From: CAYJAD01 sp964371195 | GTDB lineage: Bacteria; Desulfobacterota; Desulfovibrionia; Desulfovibrionales; Desulfovibrionaceae | Direction of reading: 5' to 3' | Assembly (NCBI GenBank): GCA_964371195.1 | Contig: CAYJLD010000086.1 | Location: 1 to 9,085, forward strand | Length of the DNA stretch: 9,085 nt | Shown here: piece after piece, positions 1-6,268 of the stretch | Position numbering within the stretch: the first letter of the stretch is position 1 | Layout of the letters: each line of letters starts with the position of its first letter | Notes under the pieces: model-generated | What the model was told of the DNA's origin: nothing | What the model saw: only the letters and a program-made list of their open reading frames with translations | Databases searched by the model: none | Translations under genes and position numbers: made by a program

Positions 1-53
1 TAAAATCCCTCGGCCGCAAGGCTGTGCCGGTTCAAGTCCGGCTCCGGGTACCA
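1..53 (+). tRNA. tRNA-Leu (anticodon UAA), 3' part only
   Basis: The window opens inside the anticodon loop of a tRNA. The first three bases TAA are the anticodon, followed by the 3' anticodon stem TCCCT, a long class II variable arm (about 8-26), a T arm GCCGG-TTCAAGT-CCGGC, the 3' acceptor strand TCCGGGT, discriminator A and an encoded CCA at 51-53. The long variable arm, the AA after the anticodon and the close resemblance to known bacterial tRNA-Leu(UAA) make the identity secure. The 5' half lies outside the window. It decodes UUA, a codon favoured in an AT-rich genome. I saw no second copy of its 3' end elsewhere in the window, so there is no sign here that it serves as an integration site. 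Confidence 0.93.
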
Positions 54-55
54 AC

Positions 56-106
56 AAAATATTAAAGCCTCATAAGATTCAGTATCTTATGAGGCTTTAA
101 TATTTT
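56..106 (+). terminator. Perfect 23-bp hairpin just after tRNA-Leu
   Basis: Positions 56-78 and 84-106 are perfect reverse complements with a 5-base loop (TCAGT, 79-83). The hairpin starts two bases after the tRNA CCA. The right arm ends in TATTTT and the left arm starts with AAAAT, so it could end transcription in either direction: the tRNA from the left, and possibly the minus-strand regulator gene (stop at 192) from the right. An intrinsic terminator is the natural reading. Against this, the stem is unusually long and the U tract is short and interrupted. Confidence 0.75.
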
Positions 107-191
107 GCTGTCTATATGTTTTTGTAAAGCAATCTAGTATAATTAGCGTCTAAAAAACAATTTAAGATTTTGATATTGTTAACTTTTATAG

Positions 192-848
192 TTAATATTG
201 CTCGTTGTTATTATCAGGTAAAATGCTTTCTTTTGCATTAAGTACATGTTTTCGCATGGATTCTTTTGCACCGATTGGATCATTGTTTTCTATGCACTCT
301 ACAATGCGTAAGTGGTCATTATCAGACCATTGAATTTCATGAGTTGAGATAATTGGGCGTAACATGCGTTCTACTACGCAATCAAGTTCTTGTAGAAGTT
401 GTGTAAGTAGGGGAGAGTTAGCTCCTTCACGCAAGATATTATGAAATTCTTCATTAAGTTCCACTAATGAAGCAAGGTTATTTTTTTCTTTTGCTTTATG
501 AAAGTTTTTTAGGTTTTTTCGAAGTGATTTCTTTTGTAGTTTGTCCATACGTTCTGTTGCTAATAGAGCAGCATGTGATTCAAGCATGGCGCGTATGGTT
601 ATGGCATCTTCAATTTCCACACGTTTTAGAGAGCGGACAATGTACCCACCACCAATTCTTTTTTCTAAGATTCCTTCCTGAGCTAGACGATGCAGAGCTT
701 CTCTTAGAGGTGTTCGACTAATGCCAAGCTCTTGAGCTATGCGGTCTTCAACTAAGCGTTCACCGGCGGTAAAGTGTCCGTCTAAAAGCATTTTTCGTAA
801 AAATAAAGTGGCTTCTTGTCCTAGCGATTGTTTCTTTATACGTTGCAT
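192..848 (-). CDS. GntR family transcriptional regulator, FCD (FadR-like) subfamily
   Basis: A 218-residue DNA-binding regulator, a usual length for GntR/FCD proteins. Residues about 10-72 form the N-terminal winged helix-turn-helix, with the family signature ISRTPLREALHRL and a wing ending GGGYIV. Residues about 78-208 form the helical FCD ligand-binding domain. His136 (EEFH), His179 (DHLRIV) and His201 (MRKHV) fall where FCD proteins usually bind a metal. Family members sense small carboxylates or related metabolites; the ligand here cannot be read from sequence. An open frame extends to ATGs at 857 and 854, but I chose 848 because AAAGGA at 862-857 then sits at normal ribosome-binding distance, whereas it abuts the upstream ATGs. 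The gene diverges from glnS. A TGTATACA palindrome at its predicted transcription start suggests autoregulation. No obvious metabolic target gene lies beside it. Confidence 0.88.
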   Translation of the reverse strand: MQRIKKQSLGQEATLFLRKMLLDGHFTAGERLVEDRIAQELGISRTPLREALHRLAQEGILEKRIGGGYIVRSLKRVEIEDAITIRAMLESHAALLATERMDKLQKKSLRKNLKNFHKAKEKNNLASLVELNEEFHNILREGANSPLLTQLLQELDCVVERMLRPIISTHEIQWSDNDHLRIVECIENNDPIGAKESMRKHVLNAKESILPDNNNEQY

Positions 849-863
849 TAACATCATCCTTTT

Positions 864-872
864 TTGTATACA
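864..872. promoter_or_regulatory. Candidate GntR operator TGTATACA
   Basis: The palindrome TGTATACA (865-872, preceded by T) lies between the predicted -10 box and the ribosome-binding site of the GntR gene, at about +2. FCD-type GntR regulators often bind short palindromes of the TTGTATACAA kind and repress their own genes. Its position would let the bound protein block initiation. Inference from family knowledge and position. Confidence 0.5.
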
Positions 873-880
873 GTGAGTTT

Positions 881-908
881 ATTCTAAACTAAAAACCCAA
901 GAGTGCAA
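881..908 (-). promoter_or_regulatory. Predicted sigma70 promoter of the GntR regulator
   Basis: On the minus strand, TTGCAC (908-903) and TAGAAT (886-881) are separated by 16 bp, which matches the -35/-10 consensus well. Transcription would begin near 874, leaving a leader of about 26 bases before the ATG at 848. This is pattern recognition only, with no transcript data. Confidence 0.55.
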
Positions 909-953
909 GAAAAATTTTAGCATCTTAATACATTTTTTGAACATTTATAGTTA

Positions 954-982
954 TTGACCATAGGGCATTATTCTTATATATT
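954..982 (+). promoter_or_regulatory. Predicted sigma70 promoter of glnS
   Basis: TTGACC (954-959) and TATATT (977-982) are 17 bp apart, giving a start near 989. A ribosome-binding site AGGA (1006-1009) precedes the glnS ATG by six bases. The divergent GntR promoter is about 45 bp away, so the regulator's operator does not overlap this promoter. Confidence 0.6.
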
Positions 983-1015
983 TATATATTATCTTATTAC
1001 ATTTTAGGAAAATTT

Positions 1016-2707
1016 ATGAGTTCACATAATATTAGCTCCTCGGATCAAGTTTTGGATTTTATACGTTTGCGTATTATTGCTGATAATGAAAATGGGCGTT
1101 TTAGCCGTAATGTACATACTAGATTTCCACCAGAGCCCAATGGTTATTTACATCTTGGTCATGCTAAGTCGATTTGCCTTAATTATGGTGTTGCAACAGA
1201 TTTTAATGGTCAATTTAACTTACGCTTTGATGACACCAATCCCACCAAGGAGGAAACAGAATATGTTGACTCAATACGTGAGGATGTGAAATGGCTTGGA
1301 GCTAACTGGGAAGATAGGGAATTTTTTGCTTCTAATTATTTTGAGCAATTATATTTATTTGCTGAGCAATTAATTTTAGCAGGTAAAGCCTATGTTGATT
1401 CTTGTTCTGCTGAAGAAATACGTGAGATGCGCGGAACATTTACTAAGCCTGGGCAAGAGAGTCCTTATCGTGAGCGTAGTATTGAGGATAACCTAGATTT
1501 ATTTAGACGCATGCGTGCCGGAGAGTTTGAAGATGGGACGCATGTGTTACGTGCTAAAATTGACATGAGTGCAGCAAATATTGTCATGCGCGACCCCACA
1601 TTATATCGTATTCGTCATGCTCATCACCATAGGACTCATGATGCTTGGTGTATATATCCAATGTATGATTATACCCATTGTATTTCTGATTCTTTAGAAG
1701 GTATTACGCATTCTCTTTGTTCACTGGAGTTTGAAAATAATCGTGAGCTATATGATTGGGTTTTAGACTCACTTAATATTTATCATCCTCAACAAATTGA
1801 ATTTGCACGTTTACAGCTTACCCACACCATATTATCAAAGCGAAAACTCATCCAATTAGTACAAGAAGGTCATGTGCATGGTTGGGATGACCCACGTATG
1901 CCAACTCTTAGCGGCTTACGTAGGCGTGGTGTACCGCCAGAGGCTTTGCGTGAATTTTGTGCACGTATTGGTGTGTCTCGTGCTGATTCTATGGTTGAGT
2001 ACAGTCTTTTTGAATTTTGCCAGCGCGAGTATTTGAATAAACACACTAAGCGTGTTATGGCAGTTCTTGATCCTATTAAGTTAGTTATTGAAAATTTTCC
2101 TGAGGGTGAGGTTGAGTATTTTGATATGCCATATCATCCAGAGGATGATAGCTTTGGCACACGCATAGTTCCATTTAGTCGTGAACTATATATTGAGCGT
2201 GATGATTTTAGATTTGATCCACCAAGAAAGTTTCACCGACTTTTTGTAGGATCTGAGGTACGCTTACGCTATGCCTACTATGTCACCTGTAATGAAGCCA
2301 TAACGGACGAGCAGGGTAATCTAATAGAGCTTCGTTGCTCCTATGACCCAGAAAGCCGTGGCGGCACTAGCCCAGATAAACGCAAAGTGCGCGGTACATT
2401 GCATTGGGTTTCAGCAGCGCATGCTATACCCCTTGAGGCACGTCTTTATGAGCATTTATTTGCAGTGGAAAACCCCAATGCAGTTGAGGATGGTAAAAGC
2501 TTTACAGACTTTATCAACCCCGATTCTTTGCGTAAAATTACGGCACATTGTGAACCTTCACTTGCTAATACTAAGGTGGGAGAACAAATACAATTTGAGC
2601 GTTTAGGTTATTTTTGTGCTGATCCAGATGGAGCCGAAGGCAATCCCATTTTTAATCGTACAGTGACTCTTAAAGATAGCTGGGCTAAGGTAGAAAAGAA
2701 AGGCTAG
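1016..2707 (+). CDS. glnS: Glutaminyl-tRNA synthetase
   Basis: A cytoplasmic class I aminoacyl-tRNA synthetase that charges tRNA-Gln with glutamine using ATP. The 563 residues compare with about 554 in E. coli GlnRS, and similarity appears to run end to end. The Rossmann catalytic domain (about 30-340) has the HIGH motif as HLGH (46-49, in PPEPNGYLHLGH) and the KMSKS motif as LSKRK (273-277, where E. coli has MSKRK). The family signatures SLEFENNRELYDWVL (236-250) and GWDDPRMPT (289-297) are present. The C-terminal beta-barrel anticodon-binding region (about 340-555) includes HWVSAAHAIP and ends FNRTVTLKDSWAKV, as GlnRS does. These features separate it from GluRS. The start has a well-placed AGGA. 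It is apparently monocistronic and ends in a hairpin at 2720-2756. Its presence implies direct Gln-tRNA charging rather than sole reliance on GatCAB. Confidence 0.98.
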   Translation: MSSHNISSSDQVLDFIRLRIIADNENGRFSRNVHTRFPPEPNGYLHLGHAKSICLNYGVATDFNGQFNLRFDDTNPTKEETEYVDSIREDVKWLGANWEDREFFASNYFEQLYLFAEQLILAGKAYVDSCSAEEIREMRGTFTKPGQESPYRERSIEDNLDLFRRMRAGEFEDGTHVLRAKIDMSAANIVMRDPTLYRIRHAHHHRTHDAWCIYPMYDYTHCISDSLEGITHSLCSLEFENNRELYDWVLDSLNIYHPQQIEFARLQLTHTILSKRKLIQLVQEGHVHGWDDPRMPTLSGLRRRGVPPEALREFCARIGVSRADSMVEYSLFEFCQREYLNKHTKRVMAVLDPIKLVIENFPEGEVEYFDMPYHPEDDSFGTRIVPFSRELYIERDDFRFDPPRKFHRLFVGSEVRLRYAYYVTCNEAITDEQGNLIELRCSYDPESRGGTSPDKRKVRGTLHWVSAAHAIPLEARLYEHLFAVENPNAVEDGKSFTDFINPDSLRKITAHCEPSLANTKVGEQIQFERLGYFCADPDGAEGNPIFNRTVTLKDSWAKVEKKG

Positions 2708-2719
2708 ATTTATAATAAA

Positions 2720-2756
2720 TTAGGGGAAAACCTTTGAAGCTTTCCCCTAACTTTTT
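2720..2756 (+). terminator. Intrinsic terminator between convergent glnS and DUF547 gene
   Basis: TTAGGGGAAA (2720-2729) pairs perfectly with TTTCCCCTAA (2741-2750) across an 11-base loop. A run of five T follows at 2752-2756, overlapping the minus-strand stop codon of the next gene. It fits a Rho-independent terminator for glnS. It may also stop transcription arriving from the DUF547 gene, although the tail on that side (ATTTATTATA) is a poorer U tract. Confidence 0.8.
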
Positions 2757-3480
2757 ACTGTAACTCGTTTAAGCTCCAATCATAATCCAGCCAACCTACA
2801 TTATATCCATCAAACTTTTCCTTGCTATACTTTTTTGCAAAGTCAGTCACTGAAGCAAAATCTTCTTTATACCATTTCATAATGGATGATAAATAAACTT
2901 TCTTTTTAGCATGGTCTACACGCATACCAGCAGGGCTTGAAAAAAACTGAAATCCTTGCTGGTCTAGCTGTTTAGATAAAATACGTCCTAGATATGCCTC
3001 TGAGCGCAAATGAGGGCAACTTTTGGCTGCACACACCAAGGCTAAGTGTATGCGAGGTTCAAAGTATTCTTTACGTATAATATCGTGTTCTATATGATCT
3101 AAGCTTACAGTTTGACCAAATAAGCGTACAAATTTTTTATCCCATGGGCTTGTAAACAGTGACCCAATATCCTTAATGGACTTTAGGGGATAATTGTCAA
3201 TTATTAATTGTAGTGTTGCAGCATTATAAAGATTAATTAAATAGGCTAGGCGTTCATCCTTATTCCAAGTATTGAACATACCTGGTATTACTTTTGCCAT
3301 TTCATTTAAGTAATCATCAAGTGGTTTACGCTGTTTTTTAAGGTTAGCGTAGTCTACCTTACCATTTTTTACATAGGTTTTTAGTATTTTATCATATGGC
3401 GTGTGTAATTCATTAGCAAATGCAGGACTAGCTTGACACAACATAAAGACCATTAACATTAACCATATGTTTTTATACAT
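2755..3480 (-). CDS. DUF547 domain-containing exported protein
   Basis: A 241-residue protein of unknown biochemical function, predicted to be exported. A Sec signal peptide is clear: MYKN start, hydrophobic core about 5-16, AFA cleavage site after residue 22. Cys15 is not in a proper lipobox, so it is probably not a lipoprotein. The mature part matches DUF547: KVDYANL (42-47), DERLAYLINLYNAATLQLI (74-92), LDHIEHDIIR (127-136) and a conserved-looking ALVCAAKSCPHLR (147-159) with Cys150 and Cys155. These two cysteines could form a disulfide or bind a ligand in the periplasm. A strong AAGGAG, five bases before the ATG, fixes the start. It stands alone, convergent with glnS, and upstream of it lies the gene-poor stretch. 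No clear promoter was found. Family assignment is confident; role unknown. Confidence 0.88.
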   Translation of the reverse strand: MYKNIWLMLMVFMLCQASPAFANELHTPYDKILKTYVKNGKVDYANLKKQRKPLDDYLNEMAKVIPGMFNTWNKDERLAYLINLYNAATLQLIIDNYPLKSIKDIGSLFTSPWDKKFVRLFGQTVSLDHIEHDIIRKEYFEPRIHLALVCAAKSCPHLRSEAYLGRILSKQLDQQGFQFFSSPAGMRVDHAKKKVYLSSIMKWYKEDFASVTDFAKKYSKEKFDGYNVGWLDYDWSLNELQ

Positions 3481-3536
3481 GGTAACTCCTTATTTTACAT
3501 GTGCAAATTAACGTTTTTTTAACCAGAGAGACACAT

Positions 3537-3659
3537 TGACAGGGCCAATTTAAACCGGAACTTTAACTAATGGTCACAGCAATGCCACAGCAGGCTAGTT
3601 CTAAGTTGTTAGAAGTAGCCGCAAATGACAGGGGCCGATTGTTCATTAGTTGCACCGGA
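3537..3659. repeat. Two imperfect direct repeats (TGACAGGG...ACCGGA)
   Basis: TGACAGGGCCAATT (3537-3550) recurs as TGACAGGGGCCGATT (3626-3640). Each is followed by ACCGGA (3554-3559 and 3654-3659), after 3 and 13 intervening bases respectively. Repeated subterminal blocks with a tgaca...accgg flavour are reminiscent of IS21-family element ends, but no transposase or helper gene is present and no matching opposite end was found. Treat as a possible insertion-sequence end, low certainty. Confidence 0.4.
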
Positions 3660-3667
3660 CTTATTAG

Positions 3668-3919
3668 ATAAATAAAACGAAACTAAAAACATTACAAGAA
3701 AATATATTAAAAGCTGAATGGAAATTTTTACAACATCCATTGCTAATTTCACAATATATGCGCCATTTAAAACATACATATCAATATACTAAACAGTGGA
3801 TGCTGAAAAACGCTTTTCCACGCATTTTTCAAAAAAATGCACGGCTTACTCCCACTGCTCCTGAAAGACCATACCGCCAAGGCCAAATAGAGAAAGGTCA
3901 AATAGAGAATGAAAAATAG
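3668..3919 (+). pseudogene. Unrecognised open frame without a start, possible 3' gene fragment
   Basis: An 83-codon open stretch between TAG (3665-3667) and TAG (3917-3919). The first in-frame ATG is only about a third of the way in and has no ribosome-binding site, so the frame looks like the 3' end of a longer gene whose 5' part is gone. The predicted peptide is basic and aromatic-rich (for example AEWKFLQHPLLISQYMRHLK, later QYTKQWMLKNAFPRIFQKNA), with a proline-containing stretch and a polar tail GQIEKGQIENEK encoded by a tandem 15-bp repeat. The composition looks more protein-like than random AT-rich DNA, but I cannot assign a family. Its end overlaps the next short frame by 11 bases. 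It could be chance. Confidence 0.35.
3881..3910 (+). repeat. Tandem 15-bp repeat, two copies
   Basis: GGCCAAATAGAGAAA (3881-3895) is followed directly by GGTCAAATAGAGAAT (3896-3910), 13 of 15 bases identical. The unit is a multiple of three, so the open frame at 3668-3919 reads through it as GQIEK-GQIEN. Replication slippage in a coding sequence is the simplest origin. Confidence 0.7.
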
Positions 3920-4026
3920 TTATAAATACATATACTTATGCAGAGAAAATATTATCTGAAACCTTGGCTAGGGGAGAGTACATCATTAAAACTCAGTCAA
4001 TGGTAATGTTAGTGGTGCTTACATGA
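3909..4026 (+). pseudogene. Short frameshifted open frame, unrecognised
   Basis: An ATG at 3909 overlaps the stop of the preceding frame (AATGAAAAATAG) and runs 16 codons (MKNSYKYIYLCRENII) to a TGA. If one base is dropped near 3936, reading moves to a frame open up to TGA at 4024-4026, which encodes AEKILSETLARGEYIIKTQS followed by a short hydrophobic end. The combined product would be about 38 residues. AAAGG lies upstream of the ATG at a rather long spacing. The second frame looks more like real coding than the first. This fits a small coupled gene broken by a one-base indel, but the frames are short enough for chance. No family recognised. Confidence 0.25.
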
Positions 4027-4094
4027 AAAAAATTGATTATATTCTGAACATCTGGCGTGGCCCATCTAATGACAAACCCTATGCCCATAGTTAA
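4023..4094 (+). pseudogene. Unrecognised 23-codon open frame, coupled by ATGA overlap
   Basis: The ATG at 4023-4025 overlaps the TGA at 4024-4026 of the preceding frame in the classical ATGA arrangement of translationally coupled genes. The peptide begins MKKIDYILNIWRGPSNDKPY and stops at TAA 4092-4094. The reading frame stays open for 17 further codons after that stop before TAG, so a nonsense mutation in a longer gene is possible. No separate ribosome-binding site was seen. It may be the start of a truncated gene, a micropeptide or a chance frame. Confidence 0.25.
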
Positions 4095-4107
4095 AAAAAT
4101 GCAAAGG

Positions 4108-4313
4108 GTGAGATAGCGATCACGTCATTCCGATTTGGCTATTTTTAGCTGAATGTGTGATGTTCGCTAAATTTTTTTTTCGCGGCTCGGCATTTTCGCG
4201 TTGCTTCACCGCCGCTAATTGCTCAAAAAATCTTCCCCAACCTCACACATTGCTCGGCAAAGAGTTCTACTAGTAGTAATATTTCCTAAATCAGAATCAC
4301 GTGAGGTAGCGAT
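4108..4313. repeat. Direct-repeat-flanked patch of atypical base composition
   Basis: GTGAGATAGCGAT (4108-4120) recurs as GTGAGGTAGCGAT (4301-4313), 12 of 13 identical. ATCACGT also occurs beside each copy (4119-4125 and 4296-4302). Between them lie an inverted repeat AATGTGTGA (4152-4160) / TCACACATT (4242-4250), a GCGGC/GCCGC pair (4182-4186 and 4211-4215) and about 53% GC over 4181-4250. On the minus strand a frame of some 40 codons (about 4244-4122) is open between two stops, with no start codon near its head. This resembles a small dispersed intergenic repeat or miniature element, with no coding function demonstrable from this window. Confidence 0.45.
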
Positions 4314-4366
4314 AGAGAAAAGACAGTTTTTTAATGAGGATCGCTTAATATATGATTTTGTAAAAT

Positions 4367-4417
4367 AAAAAAGGTTCAATATACATAGAAATTAGCTAAG
4401 CATATTGAACCTTTTTT
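4367..4417 (-). terminator. Terminator of the arsenic operon
   Basis: AAAAAAGGTTCAATAT (4367-4382) pairs perfectly with ATATTGAACCTTTTTT (4402-4417) across a 19-base loop. On the minus strand it follows the last gene of the operon (stop at 4427) by about nine bases and ends in a run of six T. The symmetrical A/T ends mean it could also stop plus-strand transcription coming out of the gene-poor stretch. Confidence 0.88.
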
Positions 4418-4426
4418 AGGCCATAA

Positions 4427-4663
4427 TTAAGCGCCATCAATCCAAGCTGCAATTTCTTCCTTGGTAGGGATACGGCCTGTCAATTTTATTACACCATCAA
4501 CAGACACGGCTGGCGTTGACAATACACCGGCAGCCATCATTTCTTTAAGGTCGCTCACCTTGGTTATGTCAATAGCAGCACCTTTTTCGGCGGCTACATC
4601 TCGAACTAATTTCTCTGCTGTAGTACAATTGGGACAACCAGGTCCAAATACTTTAATTTCCAT
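4427..4663 (-). CDS. Small thioredoxin-like redox-active disulfide protein
   Basis: A 78-residue cytoplasmic protein with a minimal thioredoxin fold, about the length of the family known as redox-active disulfide protein 2 (thioredoxin_3 type). The active site is GPGCPNC (Cys10 and Cys13) at the end of the first strand. The cis-proline is in STPAV (Pro51), and VDGVIKLTGRIP follows as expected. It lacks the longer N-terminal part of a standard thioredoxin. It starts 18 bp after the permease stop, and AAAGGAG six bases before the ATG fixes the start. It is the last gene of arsR-arsC-permease-redox protein. In this setting it may reduce ArsC after each cycle, or exchange thiols or metalloid with the permease. 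That role is inferred; the family itself is clear. Confidence 0.88.
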   Translation of the reverse strand: MEIKVFGPGCPNCTTAEKLVRDVAAEKGAAIDITKVSDLKEMMAAGVLSTPAVSVDGVIKLTGRIPTKEEIAAWIDGA

Positions 4664-4681
4664 AATATACTCCTTTAATGG

Positions 4682-5764
4682 TTAAATGATATAAACATGT
4701 AAAGCATTAAATAGCCAACCAACTAAGGTTAAAATAATCCACAAATATCCTAAGAAGGCAGCCTGTAGCTTAATGGTCATGATCTGCCTTAGCAACATAA
4801 CTTCTGGTATGCTAGCTGCAACAGCACTCATGCAAAAAGCCATGGTAGTGCCAATGGGTAAACCCTTCATAAGCAAGCTTTGCATAATGGGTATAATGCC
4901 TGTAACATTAGAGTATAAGGGTATACCCACCAATACAGCTGAAGGCACAGTCCACCATTCACCAGCTCCTAAATTTTCAGCAAACCAATTTTCAGGTACA
5001 AAACCATGCAAACCGGCACCAATTCCAACCCCAATAATAACCCATTTCCAAACACGCTTAAAAATCGTTTGCGTTTCATTGTAAGCAAAAATATGTCTAT
5101 CTCTAAGGCTTAGCTTTTTAATTTCACTACTCTCATTCACATAGCTTGTTATTGGAGTATGTTTCATAGCGTCTAAAACAAAGGGTTGTAGCCAACGTTC
5201 TGCTTTAAGGCCATCCATAACCAACCCACCTATTATACCAGCTGACATACCAATGGTTACATAAATTAAAGTAAACTTCCAACCCAACAAACCCCATAAT
5301 AAGATTACAGCAATTTCATTTATAAGAGGCGAAGTTATCAGAAAGGACATAGTAATACCAATGGGGATGCGTGCTGTGGTAAAGCCCAAAAATAATGGAA
5401 TACTTGAGCAAGAGCAAAAAGGCGTAATAGCTCCAAACATAGAACCAAAGAAATATCCTAAACCACGCCCTTTACCAGCTAGGTAATCACGCACACGCTC
5501 AACATTTAAAGAGGCCCTAACTACAGCAATACCATAAATTAAAGCCACCATAAGCATTAGTATTTTAATGGTATCATAAATAAAAAATTCTATGGAAGCA
5601 GCCAAATGTGAGTCTTTAGCAAAACCTAAAGCATCATACACAATAAAGTGTGAAGCATCTAAAATATAAGTATATACGGCAATCCATGCAATACTTATAA
5701 CAGAAATTTTTAATAAATATTGTTTATTCCATGATGCTTGAGTATTATCAATTGTGCTGTTCAT
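4682..5764 (-). CDS. COG0701 family permease (ArsP/YraQ-like)
   Basis: A 360-residue integral inner-membrane protein with about eight to ten hydrophobic segments. The family hallmark ITPFCSCSSIPLF (113-125, Cys117 and Cys119) is followed by a membrane segment and TSPLINE (144-150). A second half with VGIPLYSNVTGIIPIMQSL and AASIPEVMLLRQIM looks like the internal repeat of the fold. A hydrophilic loop lies at about 186-236. Characterised relatives of the ArsP branch export trivalent organoarsenicals; other COG0701 members are uncharacterised or linked to other metals. The gene sits between arsC and the CxxC protein under an ArsR-type regulator, so arsenical export is the likely job. No ArsB or Acr3 pump is seen nearby. 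AAGGA eight bases before the ATG supports the start. Substrate remains inferred. Confidence 0.85.
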   Translation of the reverse strand: MNSTIDNTQASWNKQYLLKISVISIAWIAVYTYILDASHFIVYDALGFAKDSHLAASIEFFIYDTIKILMLMVALIYGIAVVRASLNVERVRDYLAGKGRGLGYFFGSMFGAITPFCSCSSIPLFLGFTTARIPIGITMSFLITSPLINEIAVILLWGLLGWKFTLIYVTIGMSAGIIGGLVMDGLKAERWLQPFVLDAMKHTPITSYVNESSEIKKLSLRDRHIFAYNETQTIFKRVWKWVIIGVGIGAGLHGFVPENWFAENLGAGEWWTVPSAVLVGIPLYSNVTGIIPIMQSLLMKGLPIGTTMAFCMSAVAASIPEVMLLRQIMTIKLQAAFLGYLWIILTLVGWLFNALHVYII

Positions 5765-5790
5765 ATTGTTATCCTTATGCGTTGATATGT

Positions 5791-6252
5791 TTAGCTATTT
5801 ATAATACTATCTAAGTGATACTTTAACTTTTCTTGTTCACGCTCAGCATCATTTAAGGGTAAGCTTAAAAATTTTTGAATACGCGCTTGTAAGGTCTCAT
5901 AGGTTTGGGCAAAGGCTATATCCAAATCTTTAGCATGCGCTGGGTCTTGCATACCCCAATGACTTCTCACTACCTGACCAATGTAGCTAGGACATGTTTC
6001 ACCTTGTGCAGAGGAGCACAAAGTTATAACCACTTGAGGTATAGGATTAAGATTGTCCCAAGACTTACTTGTTAAGTTATCTGTTGAGATACCGTGTTTT
6101 TTTAAAGTTTCAATAGCCTTAGGATGAACAAAGCCAGTGGGATGACTTCCAGCGCTTTGCACACTAAATTCACTAGGTGCTAAATGTCTAAAAATTGCTT
6201 CTGCCATGATGGATCGACAAGAATTACCCGTACATAAAAATAAAAAATTCAT
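5791..6252 (-). CDS. arsC: Arsenate reductase, thioredoxin-coupled (low-molecular-weight phosphatase fold)
   Basis: A 153-residue cytoplasmic enzyme expected to reduce arsenate to arsenite. The N-terminal P-loop CTGNSCRS (Cys7-x5-Arg13) is the same as in the plasmid pI258 type ArsC. The resolving cysteines appear in TLCSSAQGETCP (Cys79 and Cys87, one residue further apart than the usual Cys82/Cys89 pair). The acid-containing loop WGMQDPA (99-105) is present. The three cysteines favour an arsenate reductase over a plain tyrosine phosphatase. The frame extends to an ATG at 6267, but AGAGGA at 6262-6257 is spaced correctly only for the ATG at 6252, which also places the P-loop strand at the true N-terminus. 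It is followed after 26 bp by the permease, and the small CxxC protein in the same operon could be its reductant. Confidence 0.9.
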   Translation of the reverse strand: MNFLFLCTGNSCRSIMAEAIFRHLAPSEFSVQSAGSHPTGFVHPKAIETLKKHGISTDNLTSKSWDNLNPIPQVVITLCSSAQGETCPSYIGQVVRSHWGMQDPAHAKDLDIAFAQTYETLQARIQKFLSLPLNDAEREQEKLKYHLDSIINS

Positions 6253-6268
6253 ATAATCCTCTAACATT

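Larger units (their letters stand above)
3481..4426. other. About 945 bp without an intact gene: likely decayed island or insertion scar
   Basis: Neither strand holds an open frame above about 84 codons here, while the flanks are tightly packed. From left to right it contains the upstream region of the DUF547 gene; two imperfect direct repeats at 3537-3659 enclosing a 33-codon open frame (3570-3671, starting MVTAMPQQAS); overlapping short open frames at 3668-4094; and a patch about 53% GC (4181-4250), clearly above its surroundings, that carries inverted and direct repeats. After that comes ordinary AT-rich sequence up to the terminator of the arsenic operon. The picture suits remnants of an integrated element between two unrelated host units. 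Nothing in it is firmly identifiable. Confidence 0.55.

Noticed and set aside
1..106. tRNA 3' end as an integration site for a genomic island
   Set aside because: No integrase gene and no second copy of the tRNA 3' end was found in the window.
467..721. Open frame on the plus strand opposite the GntR gene
   Set aside because: Antisense to a clearly recognised gene, with no family motifs; a shadow frame.
3466..3480. Lipoprotein processing of the DUF547 protein at Cys15
   Set aside because: Residues before Cys15 (FML) do not fit a lipobox, and a good signal peptidase I site (AFA) follows at residue 22.
3881..3910. Possible start of a CRISPR-like repeat array
   Set aside because: Only two copies, directly adjacent without a spacer, and in a multiple of three; a simple tandem duplication.
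4461..4685. Plus-strand frame opposite the thioredoxin-like gene
   Set aside because: Shadow of a gene with a clear CxxC active site and a strong ribosome-binding site.
4773..5084. 103-codon plus-strand frame opposite the permease
   Set aside because: The minus-strand COG0701 protein has unmistakable motifs over the same bases; the opposite product resembles nothing.
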